Assembly (NCBI GenBank): GCA_949130495.1
Contig: OX422216.1
Location: forward strand, 101,687,967 to 101,751,966
Direction: 5' to 3'
Source: Sambucus nigra
Taxonomy: Eukaryota > Streptophyta > Magnoliopsida > Dipsacales > Adoxaceae
DNA: 64,000 nt
Under the pieces are notes generated by a model that did no database searches, had not been told where the DNA came from, and saw only the letters and a program-made list of their open reading frames with translations. The translations under genes and the position numbers were made by a program. Positions 47,571 to 58,797 of the stretch are shown piece by piece; position 1 is the first letter of the stretch, and each line of letters opens with the position of its first letter.

Positions 47571-48738
47571 ATGGCTCCCCGCGTTGTCCCCACCAAATAT
47601 GACTCTACCGTGATCCAACCCTCCGGTCACGGCGAATTCCGCTCCCGCCAAGAGGAGCGGTGGTGCACTCAATACTTCAATTTGGGCCGCAAACTCTATA
47701 TGGAGCGCGCTGTCCAATGGGAAGCCCTGCCCAACTCCGTCACCGCCCTATTCATGGCTCGGGGCTGGTGCCGATTCCTCAACCAACCTCACGAAGCGGT
47801 TTGGGAAACCGAAGACCGCTCATTCTATGGTACCTCGTCTGGACGGGCCAATTTGAGGCCGAAGCTTTCGTGGATGGGACTCCCATTCCATTTTCCTTAG
47901 CCCGTCTCACGGCCAAGTTGGCCGAGTTTGACGTCCCAGACGTCCAAGAATTTACATATCCCCGAAACGTCCCCCGGTCGACAAGGATATCATCATTGCC
48001 CGAATTGCACCAAATATAGCTTGGACGGGGCAAACCGTCGCCGTTGGACGCCTAAACGAGAAGGCGCGTCTCACATTTCAGATTGTGTGCGCCAACATAT
48101 TGCAAACGTCTAACGATTCCGCCATGCGGCCTCGGCAGGCTACTTTGACATATCATCTCTTCGACCCCCAAACTTCCATCCATTTGGGCCGCACTTTATA
48201 CGCGGACATCATTAACGCGTCCTTGGATGAGAAGGGCATCGCCCCACTTCCTTATGACCGATTGATCACTTCCATCCTTAAGGATGCTGGCATAGCGGCG
48301 CCGAGTGACCATACGCGCCTCCCCGGTCCTTTCGGATAAGGGACTCGCACCAAAAGCGCCAAACAGCTAGCTGCCCTCCGGGCTAGGCGGGGTGATGATG
48401 TTGAAGAGGAGGCTGCCTCGAGCGAGACCGAGGACGAAGCAGGGCCAGCCGGTGAGGATGTCGAGATGGGAGATCTCGGCGCGAACGAGGAGTCGGCGGA
48501 CGAGGAGGACGACCCAGATTTCGAGTGGGCGGGCACAGACCTATCCGCGCGTATGTCGGCACTTGAAACAAATTTCAACACCTTTCAGACCAACTACGAG
48601 CGCAACATGAGCATCGTTCTCCGCTTCCAAGCGGACATCTATCGGCGCATAGGGGATCCTAATGATCCACTACCTTCTTACTACCATAACCCTTATGACC
48701 CCAGCGCGCTCGGTTCCTCCCATCCCCCACCCCGGTGA
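47571..48738 (+). pseudogene. Athila third ORF (envelope position; 'putative plant transposon protein' type)
   Basis: Starts MAPRVVPTKYDSTVIQPSGH. Conserved pieces occur in three phases: RKLYMERAVQWEALPNSVTA ... RGWCRFLNQP (phase 1), AFVDGTPIPFSLARLTAKLA (phase 2, 47862 on), IAWTGQTVAVGRLNEKARLT then CANIL and LTYHLFDPQTSIHLGRTLYA, LPYDRLITSILKDAGI (phase 3, to 48337), followed after a TAA by an acidic E/D/A-rich tail and a final MSALETNFNTFQTNYERNMS helix. At least two frameshifts (about 47830-47860 and 47975) and one stop. In Athila-group elements a protein of this type lies after integrase; its role is unknown and I see no signal peptide or membrane anchor. Confidence 0.75.
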
Positions 48739-50470
48739 AGCTCTATATGGTGCTGGCAGCTCTTTATTTTTCTTCCTGTTCACAGTTGTATGCTTTTTCC
48801 TGCACATGTAACACAGTCCTGTTGTAATAAAAACTGCATTTTCTCTATTTGTTTATTTTATTTATCGCACTTATTATTTTTCTTTATTTAGATTTTAGTC
48901 CTTTTTGCTTGAGGACAATGCAAAAGTCTAAGTTAAGGGGGGTCACAAGTGCTTATCTCTAAAACTTCACAAATTTTCAAAAATGCCCAGAAATTTCCAA
49001 AAAAATCATAAAATTTTGAAAAATCCAAAAATATTTTTATTCAAAATAAATAAAAATTGGAATTCAAAATTTTCAAAAATATCATTAAAAGTCAGTTTAA
49101 AGTCTCAAGTTGTAAACATTCAACATACACAAAGCCGAAATTGACCAAAGATGGAAATTGAGCGAAAATTGACGACTTAGCGAATAAGTGTGGAGATTAA
49201 CAAACCCGGTGAGATTTGAGCCTATCACTTTTTGCGAGTTTTTAAATCAATCCGAGTTAATTGTTAACTCAAAATTCTTTCCAGCACCTAAAAAGTTGTC
49301 AAGGATCTCAATCCGTTCATTTTGATCGGTTTTGAAAAATGTGTGTAATATTACCTTGAAAAACGTGCCAAATTAATCTCTAAACGTAAATTCATCTCGA
49401 AACGCATATGGTAACACAATTGGCATTTTGGACAATGAAGTTGGCCATTGTTTGTAACCCAAAAATATTGGCCATAAAAAGTTGTGAAAAAAGATCATCC
49501 CTTTTGTAACCCAAATTTGAGCCGAATATTTTTTCCTTTTGTTTGACAACCCGAAAAACCCAAATAGCCCGGAATCATGAAAAATAGAAATATTCATAAT
49601 TTAAGTCCAAAAAGTGCATATAAAGGGGCAAGAAAAAATATATATGCTCAACAAAAATATCAAGAAAAGAAAAGAAGTGAAAAATAGAGAAATTGAGAAA
49701 AAGAAGAAGAAAGTGAGCAATAGCCCGGAAAAAGCACAAATGGACATCACTAATAATTTTTCCAATTCCAACCTCCCTATAATTGTCATTTTACCCAATA
49801 TACCTTAAAACTCGAAAAAGTCCTAACCGAGTCTAAATTGCGAAATTGGTTACCGCTTGGAGAGCTAATACACCAAAAGATAATAAGGGAGATTAAGTGC
49901 GCGAAAAAAGAGGCAATGTTCCCGTTTTTAAAACCGTAATCCGTTAATGAGATCCTTCCACCATGAAATTTCCGTCTTTCTACTTGTATGCGTGATTTTG
50001 CTTCCATTACATTTACTCTTTATATCGCGCATACCGAGAGAATAACCACAATCCGAGAGACTCGTTTGTGAGAGCATTCCGTGAGAAATTGAAATCAAAA
50101 TGAATTTTCGAATAAGTAACGTAATGATCAATCGGTGGAAATTTGCGGTTAAATTTTTGGCTTCGCACACACGCACTATGATTTGAGACTGTTGAGCATA
50201 ACTTGCTGATGACTATTTTCTGGAAAAGTTTGAATTGCACAATTTTTGCGTATTTTGAATTTTCTTTGAGTCGAATTTTGTGGGTATATTCTCTTCAAAC
50301 CCTCACGAGACAACACTCGTCCTACTAGGGTAACCTAGGGGTTTAAAGGCTTGTTGCATACGCTAAATGCAATCGCTTGCCCGCAAAAAAGGTATTTTAT
50401 CCTAATAAAATGATTTTCAAGAGTTGAGCCTTGCTAGGATTCTTTTACATTGCTCGGGACGCGCAAAGTT
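48739..50470 (+). other. Athila 3' non-coding tail
   Basis: AT-rich, about 1.7 kb, no coding signal. CTTCCTGTTCACAG at 48770-48784 resembles a 3' splice site. GAGGACAATGC ... TCTAAGTTAAGGGGGGT at 48911-48943 resembles a polypurine tract. AAAATTTTC-type words are frequent at 48960-49100. Confidence 0.6.
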
Positions 50471-50485
50471 CTAAGTTAGGGGGTT
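50471..50485 (+). other. Polypurine tract of the Athila
   Basis: CTAAGTTAGGGGGTT directly before the 3' LTR start TGATTAGGC at 50486; the usual location of the plus-strand primer. Confidence 0.8.
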
Positions 50486-52079
50486 TGATTAGGCATAAAT
50501 TCTTTCTAATTTTCCCTTGATTTAGTTACTTATAGCACCTCGAACAACGTAATTGAGTTGGATTTATCTCATAATCGTGCTACTGACTGATCCTAATGAG
50601 TACACCAAGTTTCTGGTATTTTGCAGTGATTTTACAGGTATTTGATGTCAAGAAACGGAAGAAAGAAATCGAAAGAATCAAGAAAGAAAGAAGGAAAAGT
50701 CAAAAGGGCAAAAGTGGATTTTTCACCCGAAATTCAGATGAGGTACCTAAAGAGAAGTTGAAGACATCTCATTTACGAGTACATAGGAAGAAACGTCACC
50801 TCAATCGAAATCCCGAAACAGAAGTTTTGAGCAGTCAAAGTTGAGCTAAAAAGTCAAATAGACGGACCGGTCCGCCCCTACCCCGGACCGGTCCGCTTTG
50901 CCAAACTCCAGAAGGCCCCAGTCCACAAGCAAACCGAAGAAGGCAAAATAAAAAGGAACCGGTCCGCCCCCGGACCGGTACGCCCCAAAATAAAAGAACC
51001 GATCCGCTTTGGAGGCAGACCGGTCCGCCTAAGGCCCGGACCGGCCCGGGCTTCGAGATTTGCAAATCCTATCTCTTCCTAAAAAGACTCCTAGTGCAGC
51101 TGAACTCCGAAATTGTTGTAAGGTATAAAAACTCGATTTATTATTATTATTGAGACGGAGAATTAGAAGGATTTTTCCTCTCCTTTTCCAGAAACCCTAG
51201 TTTAGCTGACAATTGTAGTTTTAATTAAAAGGTTAAAGATTTATTCAGTGATTTTTGTGAGTACCAGTTTCATTCATTTGTTACACTTATTGCTTGGGTA
51301 ATTTTAGTAAGTATTTCTTATTTCTAATTCTTTTCTACATTTAATTACCATTTTCCTTAGATTAATTATGAATTCCCGCACATCAATCATTATTTTCATT
51401 AAATTCAACATGTTAGGCTAGATTTGCCAAGGCCGGGGTACATGAGCCCAGCGTGATGTGTTAGTGTGTGTGTATAAAATTAATCCGATGAATTTAGTGA
51501 TTGATTATGATCGTATTGCGTAGTTACACAGTAATTGTAGATCTTTATATCTCGTTTGCCTATGGGTACTCGTGATGATTTAGAGTGCAATTTGAGTGTC
51601 ACTATCGCGATACTGATTTACTCATCCTCAGATTAGGTATGACGCGGGCTTGAACCTCGTATACATAATGCTTGGGAGTACTAAATTCCGGGTCAGATCA
51701 ATCAGATAAATTTATGATTAATATTATCACTGCACTACACTAGGGTTGGGGGATTGTATTACCGTCCTATTTTTCTCATCATTTAAACAAAAAGTTTCAA
51801 ATCATCATTCATTCTTAATTTCGGTAGATTAGTATAGTTGCATTTTTTTTATAATTTCATATTTTCATTTAGTTATAATCATTCCCAAAATCAAATCAAT
51901 TTTTCCTTTTCTTTTTAGAATCAAAGTTAGGGTCTCTCCGTCTCTTCCCGTCGTCACAACTCTGTTGTCCTTTTCCCCTAAGGATCGATACCCGACTTAC
52001 TGGGATTATTACTTGAGCGACAGGCTTGCACTTGAGCCTATAGTGAACGCATTTTTGAGACACATTTTTAGTCGCGTCA
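50486..52079 (+). repeat. Athila 3' LTR, 1594 bp
   Basis: Same start and end as the 5' LTR (TGATTAGGC ... TAGTCGCGTCA). TATA box TATAAAA at 51124-51130. Palindrome cluster 50861-51050 with more GGACCGGTCCG units than in the 5' LTR. Open frames at 50596-50844 and on the reverse strand lie in the LTR and are not genes. Confidence 0.93.
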
Positions 52080-52484
52080 CAACAATCATGTTCATGTTAG
52101 TGTATGTACATAATTCCCATTTATGTTTCATAAATTTTGATGAAATTGGATAATTGAGAACTTTAATTAAAAATTTGGAATATGATTAGGTTAAATTCCT
52201 CATGTAAGTTGGTTAGAGATCACGAATTGATGATTAATTATGATGGACGAATCTGATTTTAGGTTTATGTATAAATTTGAAGAACTAGGTTTAATTTTAT
52301 TAATTTGGGGATTCTCATAATTTATCAAGGTTTGTGTATGATTAAATAATTCTAAGTTGTTAGATATCATCCCAACATGTTTAATTATTGGTTAGAAGTG
52401 ATTACTGGGAGCTTGGGATAAATCTGTAGAGGTTTAGGTTAGAAAAAGGTTGGAAAACGGTTAGCAGAATGGAGACGACGATGT

Positions 52485-52562
52485 CTCGTTCGAATGAGAC
52501 GCATGGTCGTTCAAATGACCTGCTGATTCGTTTGAATGAAACCATCTCTGGTTCGAACGACA
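52485..52562. repeat. Palindrome cluster in solo LTR 2
   Basis: CTCGTTCGAATGAG, GGTCGTTCAAATGACC, ATTCGTTTGAAT and GGTTCGAACGAC follow one another, all imperfect versions of one TCGTTCGAACGA palindrome, about 1.13-1.21 kb from the LTR start. Confidence 0.85.
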
Positions 52563-54250
52563 GGTCCCAGAAAACCCAGAAATTCCTATTTTTTCCCAAA
52601 TCGTGTTACATAGTTAATTGAGTGAGAAAAACTGTCGGCCATTTAAGGATATTAGCTTACTGCAGAATTATTGGAAAGTATCTGTAGAGAAATACCTTAA
52701 GTAGTTGGAATGATATGTTAACCTTGGAGATTACGAGAGAGATAGTAATCGAAATAATTATACTATACGTAGATACGAGAAGAAACACATATGGAAAGCA
52801 TATTATAGAGTTGGGTGAATACCTAATAATTTTAATAGGATGTGGGAATGCCTATTATTTTATGATTATTATTATTATTATGTGTATAGCATACCTACGC
52901 TGCTTGCTATCGGGAGGAGGTTATCGCGCAGTTGAGAGTCTTATCCTGGGTGAGCCAATGGGGGGATATTTGGCTTATACCCAGAGCATATGAACATGGA
53001 TACGTGCTATTTGAGATGTATGATAGTTTTGACGGTTGAATGGGAGCGTACATATGTGTGTGACCCATTTGGCTGGTGAGTATGCTCGCCTCCAATATTT
53101 GTGCTATGAGATTTATAGTTCGTGAGAGATACCGAACCAATTGTCCTTTACGCAGTGAGCGATGCATCGGGACACGATAGCAGAGAATGAATTGCGCCAA
53201 GTGGTCCTAACCAAGGGGCGCGGGATTCGTATATATATGTATAGGGAAGATTCGATTATATATATATATATATATACTTGTGAATGATTCTAATGTGTGA
53301 AATTAGCAAACTTATAAGGGTTGATAAGCAAAGTAATTTCAGTGGGTAAAAGATTTACTATCAGAACAGTGAATGTAATATATGATTAATTGGAATAAAT
53401 GATCTTAATAGCGTACTGTATGGGCGATACGGGTTACTCCTTTGAGATATATTTAGAAGTATAAGTCTATGATCTGGTTGGGAACATTATGGGTTATTAG
53501 GTTGGAATAGACGTACGCTAGGCGTGCACAATAGTGGAGAGGTGAGAATCTCATGTGAGAGTTCGAAACTAACATGCACATAATAATTGCATTATTGCAG
53601 TTTTAAATACTTGCTAAAATAAATATTTCTACAACTTGGGATCTGACCCGTTTCTTGTTATTCTTCTCTATTTTGCTATATATATATATATATATATATT
53701 ATTTATCAGGTGCCCAACCACAGGGTTACCAGACTTAGATGCGTGAATCATTTAGTGAGCTGCAGTGGTTGTGGGAGTTGCAAGTCCTTGCATTAGACAC
53801 CTCTTTGAGTTCTTTATGTTAATTTCAGGCGTTTCTTTTAGGGCATGTTCCGCCCCTCCTCAATTGTTTTATTAGAGATTGTACTCAGTTTACTTTAGTA
53901 GTTTATTTCAGTTACACTTGCGAATTTTATGGTTTGTTGATTTTAGACTTGGAACTAGAATGTTTTAACCAGTCTGATTTATTTCAGGATTTGATTCATG
54001 TCAAGTATTTATTATATTCTTGTGGAATGTGAGTAACTTATATCTTAAAGAATGGAAATTTATTAATGGATTAATTGGGTATAATTAAATGGGATAAGGT
54101 TTTGCCACTTAGCTTAATTATTTATTAAGTGATTAATAATATTAAATATTTTTGACAGTGATGCTAAGAATGAACCCACCGAACATTTTGTTTTAATTTT
54201 AATAAAGGACTGATCACCCGGTATTTAATTAGGCGGGGTGTCACATTGGT

Positions 54251-54378
54251 CTATTGTTGTGCATGCACCAAAGGGTATGACTACTCAAGTGGATACTTTA
54301 AAGGCTCCAAAAGAGTTCCAGTCAGCTCTTGATGACAACCCTAATTTGATGGTTCTTTAAGTTGATTTGGAGGAAGAT
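54251..54378 (+). pseudogene. End of the CACTA TNP2 transposase after solo LTR 2
   Basis: Continues 38852 in frame: SIVVHAPKGMTTQVDTLKAP then ALDDNPNLMVL, a stop (TAA), VDLEED and TGA. The text SIVVHAPKG fits the W.VV segment that ends TNP2/DUF4216 proteins. Confidence 0.6.
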
Positions 54379-54784
54379 TGAGTATCAAAATATTATTTTA
54401 TCCTTGTCATTCTTATTTGTACCCTATTATGATATTGACACTGTATTAGCGCTTTACTTGATGTATGAATGTTTAGTTACTTTTACGAATGTTTAATATG
54501 ATTTACTTTGATGTATGAATTTTAATTAAATTGACCCAACTCAATTTCCACATGTTCCTGTACATATACACCTGTTGGATAATTATTAGTTGTTAACTTG
54601 TTATTGGATAGTATGTTAGAAGGAGTACAGGATAATTATTAGTTGTTGACTTGTTGTTGGATAATATTTTTCTCTGAAAAAATGAGGAACGTTCAATTAT
54701 TTGCTTTATTGATTTATTGAATTATTTGCTTATCAAAAAGAAAAAAATACTACTAAATCTAATATAGTTATAAGAAATTGTGAT
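54379..54784 (+). other. CACTA 3' region, no gene
   Basis: AT-rich. GGATAATTATTAGTTGTT(A/G)AC and TTGTT(A/G)TTGGATA occur twice (54575 and 54630), a direct repeat of about 55-bp spacing. None of the GTCACGG subterminal words of the left end are seen here. Confidence 0.45.
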
Positions 54785-55264
54785 CATAATCCTTAATAAA
54801 CTACCAAATGTGTTATAATAATCAAGAGGAACCCTAAAGAGCAAGGAGTAAAACGCATATGAACTCCCAAAAAATAACCCGTAGAAAAATAAAAGATACA
54901 TCAAATGTTGAGCATGAACAAAAATCGGTAAAAATTCTTCTTTTCTTGTAGTTAGCCTTGAAGCAAGCTTGCCTAAGGTTCTTAGTCCTTTTAGTGAGAT
55001 CCAATTCTGGCACCAACTCCATTAGTTTCTTAGTTCTTTTAGTGAGATCCATACATCCACTGAAAGAACTAAAATGGTTAGACAAGCTTGCTTCAAGGCT
55101 AACTACAAGAAAAGAAGAATTCTTACCAGTTATTGTACATGCTCAACATTTATGTATCTTTTATTTTTTATGGGTTATGTTTTGGGAGTTCATATGCATT
55201 TTGCTCCTTGCACTTTGGGGTTCCTCTCGATTATTATAATATAGGTGGTAGTTTATTAAGGAGT
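54785..55264. repeat. Large hairpin (foldback), arms about 190 bp
   Basis: The left arm (54785-54984, from CATAATCCTTAATAAACTACC to AAGCAAGCTTGCCTAA) is the reverse complement of the right arm (55078-55264, TAGACAAGCTTGCTTCAAGG to GGTAGTTTATTAAGGAG), roughly 85-90% identical by eye with a loop of about 95 bp. The loop and arm tips carry a direct repeat CTTTTAGTGAGATCCA at 54988 and 55037. The right arm ends exactly where the chromovirus integrase frame resumes. The open frames over it reflect the repeat. Confidence 0.88.
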
Positions 55265-55265
55265 A

Positions 55266-55899
55266 TGTCGTTCTCCTACCTGTTGGCTAGAGGTGGGGGA
55301 CAACAAGTTACTCAGGCCAGAGTTGATTCAGGATACTTCAGACATGATAGAGATGATTTGGAGTCATATACGGGAAGCTCAGAATAGACAGAAGAGTTAT
55401 GCCGATGCCAAGCGGTTCTTTCTGGAGTTTAATGTGAGGGATCAGGTATTGCTGCGTGTATCTCCTATGATGGGGATAATGAGATTTGGGAAAAAAGAAA
55501 ATTGGCGCCAATGTACGTAGGGCCATTTTGTATTATCGAGAAAATTGGGCCAGTGGCAAATAGACTCAAGTTGCCAGAGCACTAGCATCGTATTCATGAC
55601 GTGTTCCATATTTCTTCGTTAAGACGATACCTCCTGGATGAGTTAACTTACACTCACATTGCGTTGGAGGAGATTGACTTGCAGGCCGATATTTTATATG
55701 AGGAGAGACCAATGGCTATCTTAGACCATGGAGATAGGAGATTGAGGTCGAAGATAGTTCCACTAGTACTGTTTAGTGGGGGCATCATAATGCCAATGAG
55801 TCTACTTGGGAGCGCGAGGATGAGATGCGCGACAAATATCCAGAGTTGTTTCCACCAGGCATATATTCTTTTCCAAATTTTGGGATGAAATTCCATTAT
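55266..55899 (+). pseudogene. Chromovirus integrase C-terminus and chromodomain
   Basis: CRSPTCWLEVGDNKLLRPEL, REAQNRQKSYADAKRFFLEF and QVLLRVSPMMGIMRFGKK are followed, after small frame changes, by YVGPFCIIEKIGPVANRLKL and HDVFHISSLRRYLLDE. Then a chromodomain, partly out of frame: RPMAILDHGDRRLRSKIVPL and HHNANESTWEREDEMRDKYP followed by ELF. The chromodomain marks the chromovirus lineage; it guides insertion to certain chromatin in related elements. Directly upstream of the polypurine tract, as expected. Broken by a stop before HRIHDVF and by a frameshift in the chromodomain. Confidence 0.88.
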
Positions 55900-55910
55900 A
55901 AGGGGGAAGT
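55899..55910 (+). other. Polypurine tract of the chromovirus
   Basis: TAAGGGGGAAGT followed by A and the LTR start TGTAACTCCC at 55912. Confidence 0.8.
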
Positions 55911-56991
55911 ATGTAACTCCCAGTAATTTTAATAATTTTATAATTGAGACTAATCTAATTAAAATGAAAAATTAATTAGAAATTAATCCGGATTAAAAAA
56001 ATATTAATTAGCATGATAAGGGTTAATATTTATTTGTACGAGATATATTGAATATTACTTAGTGAACAAGTAATAAATCATTATTAATGCATTATAATTG
56101 TCGCGAGTGAAAAATACTACAATTACAATAATTTAGTCGGGATGCGCGTGTTAGTCATGTCGTGACTTAAATTATGGGATAAAGAGGTAAATTAATAATG
56201 AGTTATCCAAATGGTCATTCGAGTGCGTCAAAGTGTTCGGAAGGGTCGAAATAGTCAGAAAAGTGTACTCGGGGGTTTAGTTTGGGTCCCGGGGCAGTTT
56301 TAGGCCAAATCAACACCCCGGTAGGGTATTTTGGTCATTTACATTTTTGGAGAAAAGAGAAATGCGAATTATATAGGTTTATATCATCAGTTATGATGAG
56401 GGAGTTAAGGTTAGAACCTGAAAAACCACAAAGAGGCCATAGGTAGAAGAAGATAGGAGGTCCTAAGGCCAAATCACACCATTCTTGCACTGCAAACACA
56501 AACATCGCGTAAATCGGGAGGAGCGGATCTCAACCATACCATTCTTCGACCAAGGCAAGTGTTTATCTTGCTTAATTTATGAAAGATATATGATCTATGT
56601 TAGAGTATGATGATTCGTCTATGAATATCATGTGTTTTGGCTTAATTTGGAAGACTTAAAACATGTTCTTGGGTAGGAATCACATGTAGACTGAACTTTC
56701 CTATGATTAGAAAACAAAATCAGATTATAGATAAAGAGAATAACGGATTAAATCTGAGTTTATTGGTGGTTTGAATAATGGAAGAATTACCCAGGGTTTT
56801 GACATGAAATTTATGGATTAATTCGATTTAATGAGGTTTCGTAATGAATGGATGAATATTCTACGTTAGAAATCATGTTTATGGGTTAGTATAATACTTA
56901 GCATGCGTGTTTGGGAATTTGGGATTATACAATGAACTTTTGGAGGTGTAAAGATGTTGAAAAACAAAACTGGACGAAGGTTATCAACCCA

Positions 56992-57045
56992 GGATCGATC
57001 GATCGACCCATGAATGTCGATCGATCAAATCTGTCGATCGATTGA
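56992..57045. repeat. GATCGATC palindrome cluster in the chromovirus 3' LTR
   Basis: GGATCGATCGATCGACCC, TGTCGATCGATCA and TGTCGATCGATTGACA within 54 bp, about 1.08-1.13 kb from the LTR start. Confidence 0.88.
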
Positions 57046-57901
57046 CAGTTGCCGAAATGGGGAACTTGTTTTATTTTCAGGATTACTCCACCCCATTTTG
57101 CAAGGACCCTTAGTAATGACTAACTAACTATAATAGGTCTTAGAGAAGGGCAATAAGCATGTAGTTGAGGCCCGGGAAATCTTAATAAGGGTAGGATTGG
57201 AGTTTAGACTCACGAGGGTTCGCCGAATGTGTAGGGTAGTGGAAATTATAAATTGAGTTTCGGTAAGGGTAAACGATGATCTAAGGATAATACCACTAGT
57301 AGGGAGATGTTATAACAACTGAAATAACCTAAGGAGTGATTGGGACATTTAGTAACCTTTTTGGGTTGTGATGGATACTTGGGTTTAAACGATGATGCGT
57401 ATTATGTTAAATTAATGATGCGTAGGATATTCGAGAGTTATACAGACTACATATGGATATGTTATAGGTTATGTGTATACCTATAATGAATTGCTATATA
57501 CTTAGGTGGTGTGAATACCTAATGTGTGACTTATTATGTGTATGACATACCTACGCTGCTTGCTATCGCGGGAGGTTTTTAAAAAGGGATAGTCTTATCC
57601 TTATCAGCCCATTGGGGGAATTTTAGATTGGGGCCTCAGAACATGGAACCTATGTACGAGATATCTGAGAATATGATAGTTTCGATGGTCAAATGGGTGC
57701 GTAGGTATGTGCGTAAATTATAGGCCCGGAACTATTTTCGCCTCCAATATGTGTGATTTGTATTTATGGTTCGAGAGTGACTCCGAATCGATTGTTCTTC
57801 ATTTAGTACGTGATGTACTAGAACTTGATAGCAGAGTATGCATGTACCACAGGTCTCAGCCTAGGGGTGCTGTATTAGTATATATATGGGTGCTGTATTA
57901 G

Positions 57902-58013
<112 letters not shown>

Positions 58014-58797
58014 GTGATAAATATATACTTGTGATTTATTCTATTGTTTGTGCTTAGTAGATGAGAAAGATAGTGACATATAAAATAACCTATGTATTTA
58101 GAAACTTAGCATCTATTTGGGAAATTCTTAATTGATTTAAAAGATATGAGAAAAAAATTCGATAACGTATTGTATGGGCAATACGTGTGGGCACCATGAG
58201 TTAGTATGTGTAGTAATATAACTGACTTGAACTAGTTAGGCGGGGTAGCACAACTAGGATAGATTAGTAAAATACGTTAGGCATGCACAATAGTTGAGGG
58301 GTGAGGATATCAAGTCAGAGCACGTGAAACTAACATGTATATCATATTTTCTTATTATGCATTTTAAATACTTGCTAAAATTTTTAAATGTTTTCTTGGG
58401 CTCTGACCCATTTTTCAAATCTATTTTTGTAAAAATCATTTTAGGTGTCCAGCTATAGGGACGCCCAACTTAGGAGTTCATCCTCATTTGACGTGCTTCA
58501 GTTGTTATAAACGATTGCAGGACCTTGGTAGTAGACGCCTCCAATTCTTTCATATCATATGCTTCATTTTATCTATTCCAGTCGGGCATGTCGCCCATCT
58601 TCTACTAGTAGTTATTCCAGAGATATTGCACTTCATTTATTTCCAGTTGTTGGATTCAGTTTTAGTTATGGATTATTGCATTGGAGTTTCAGACTGGAAT
58701 GCTTATTCCAGTCATATTTATTTGATTAAGTTATTTCACTATTTATGATATTGGTTAATGGAATGGTGAATGTGGTTTACTACATTATAGGAAATTG

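Larger units (their letters stand above)
39592..52079 (+). mobile_element. Full-length Athila-type Ty3/gypsy retrotransposon, 12.5 kb
   Basis: TG...CA LTRs at 39592-41135 and 50486-52079 and a perfect CAACA duplication (39587-39591; 52080-52084) define it. Order: LTR, PBS, gag, protease, RT, RNase H, integrase, a 250-bp palindrome-rich spacer with TATA box, a third ORF, a 1.7-kb non-coding tail, polypurine tract, LTR. Long size, tail region and third ORF are characteristic of the Athila group. All ORFs carry stops or frameshifts; the nonsense changes are mostly of the C to T type. LTRs are still similar, so it is younger than the solo LTR it sits in. Confidence 0.93.
38853..54245 (+). mobile_element. 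Solo LTR 2 of the chromovirus family (2.9 kb net), split by an Athila element
   Basis: Begins TGTAACACCCCGTATTTTTA and ends TTAGGCGGGGTGTCACA, with a perfect 5-bp duplication TTGGT at 38848-38852 and 54246-54250. Removing the Athila and its CAACA duplication leaves 2900 bp, similar to the 3007-bp solo LTR 1. The family core GTCGAAATAGTCAGAAAA is at 39212-39229. No internal coding region remains. It interrupts the CACTA TNP2 gene in codon-exact fashion: GNW before it continues as SIVVHAPKG after it. Confidence 0.92.

Noticed and set aside
48252..48610. Ser/Pro- and Arg-rich open frames on both strands
   Set aside because: Shadow frames of the acidic tail of the third Athila ORF.
47571..48738. 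Third Athila ORF as a true envelope protein
   Set aside because: No signal peptide, no membrane anchor and no fusion-type region seen; the similarity is to plant transposon proteins of unknown role.
54785..55264. MicroRNA precursor
   Set aside because: Arms of 190 bp with near-complete pairing fit a foldback/siRNA source better; no evidence for a defined mature miRNA.
55241..55265. GGTGGTAGT as a decayed CACTA right TIR
   Set aside because: Only weakly similar to GGTGTAGTG, not at the junction, and it belongs to the hairpin arm.
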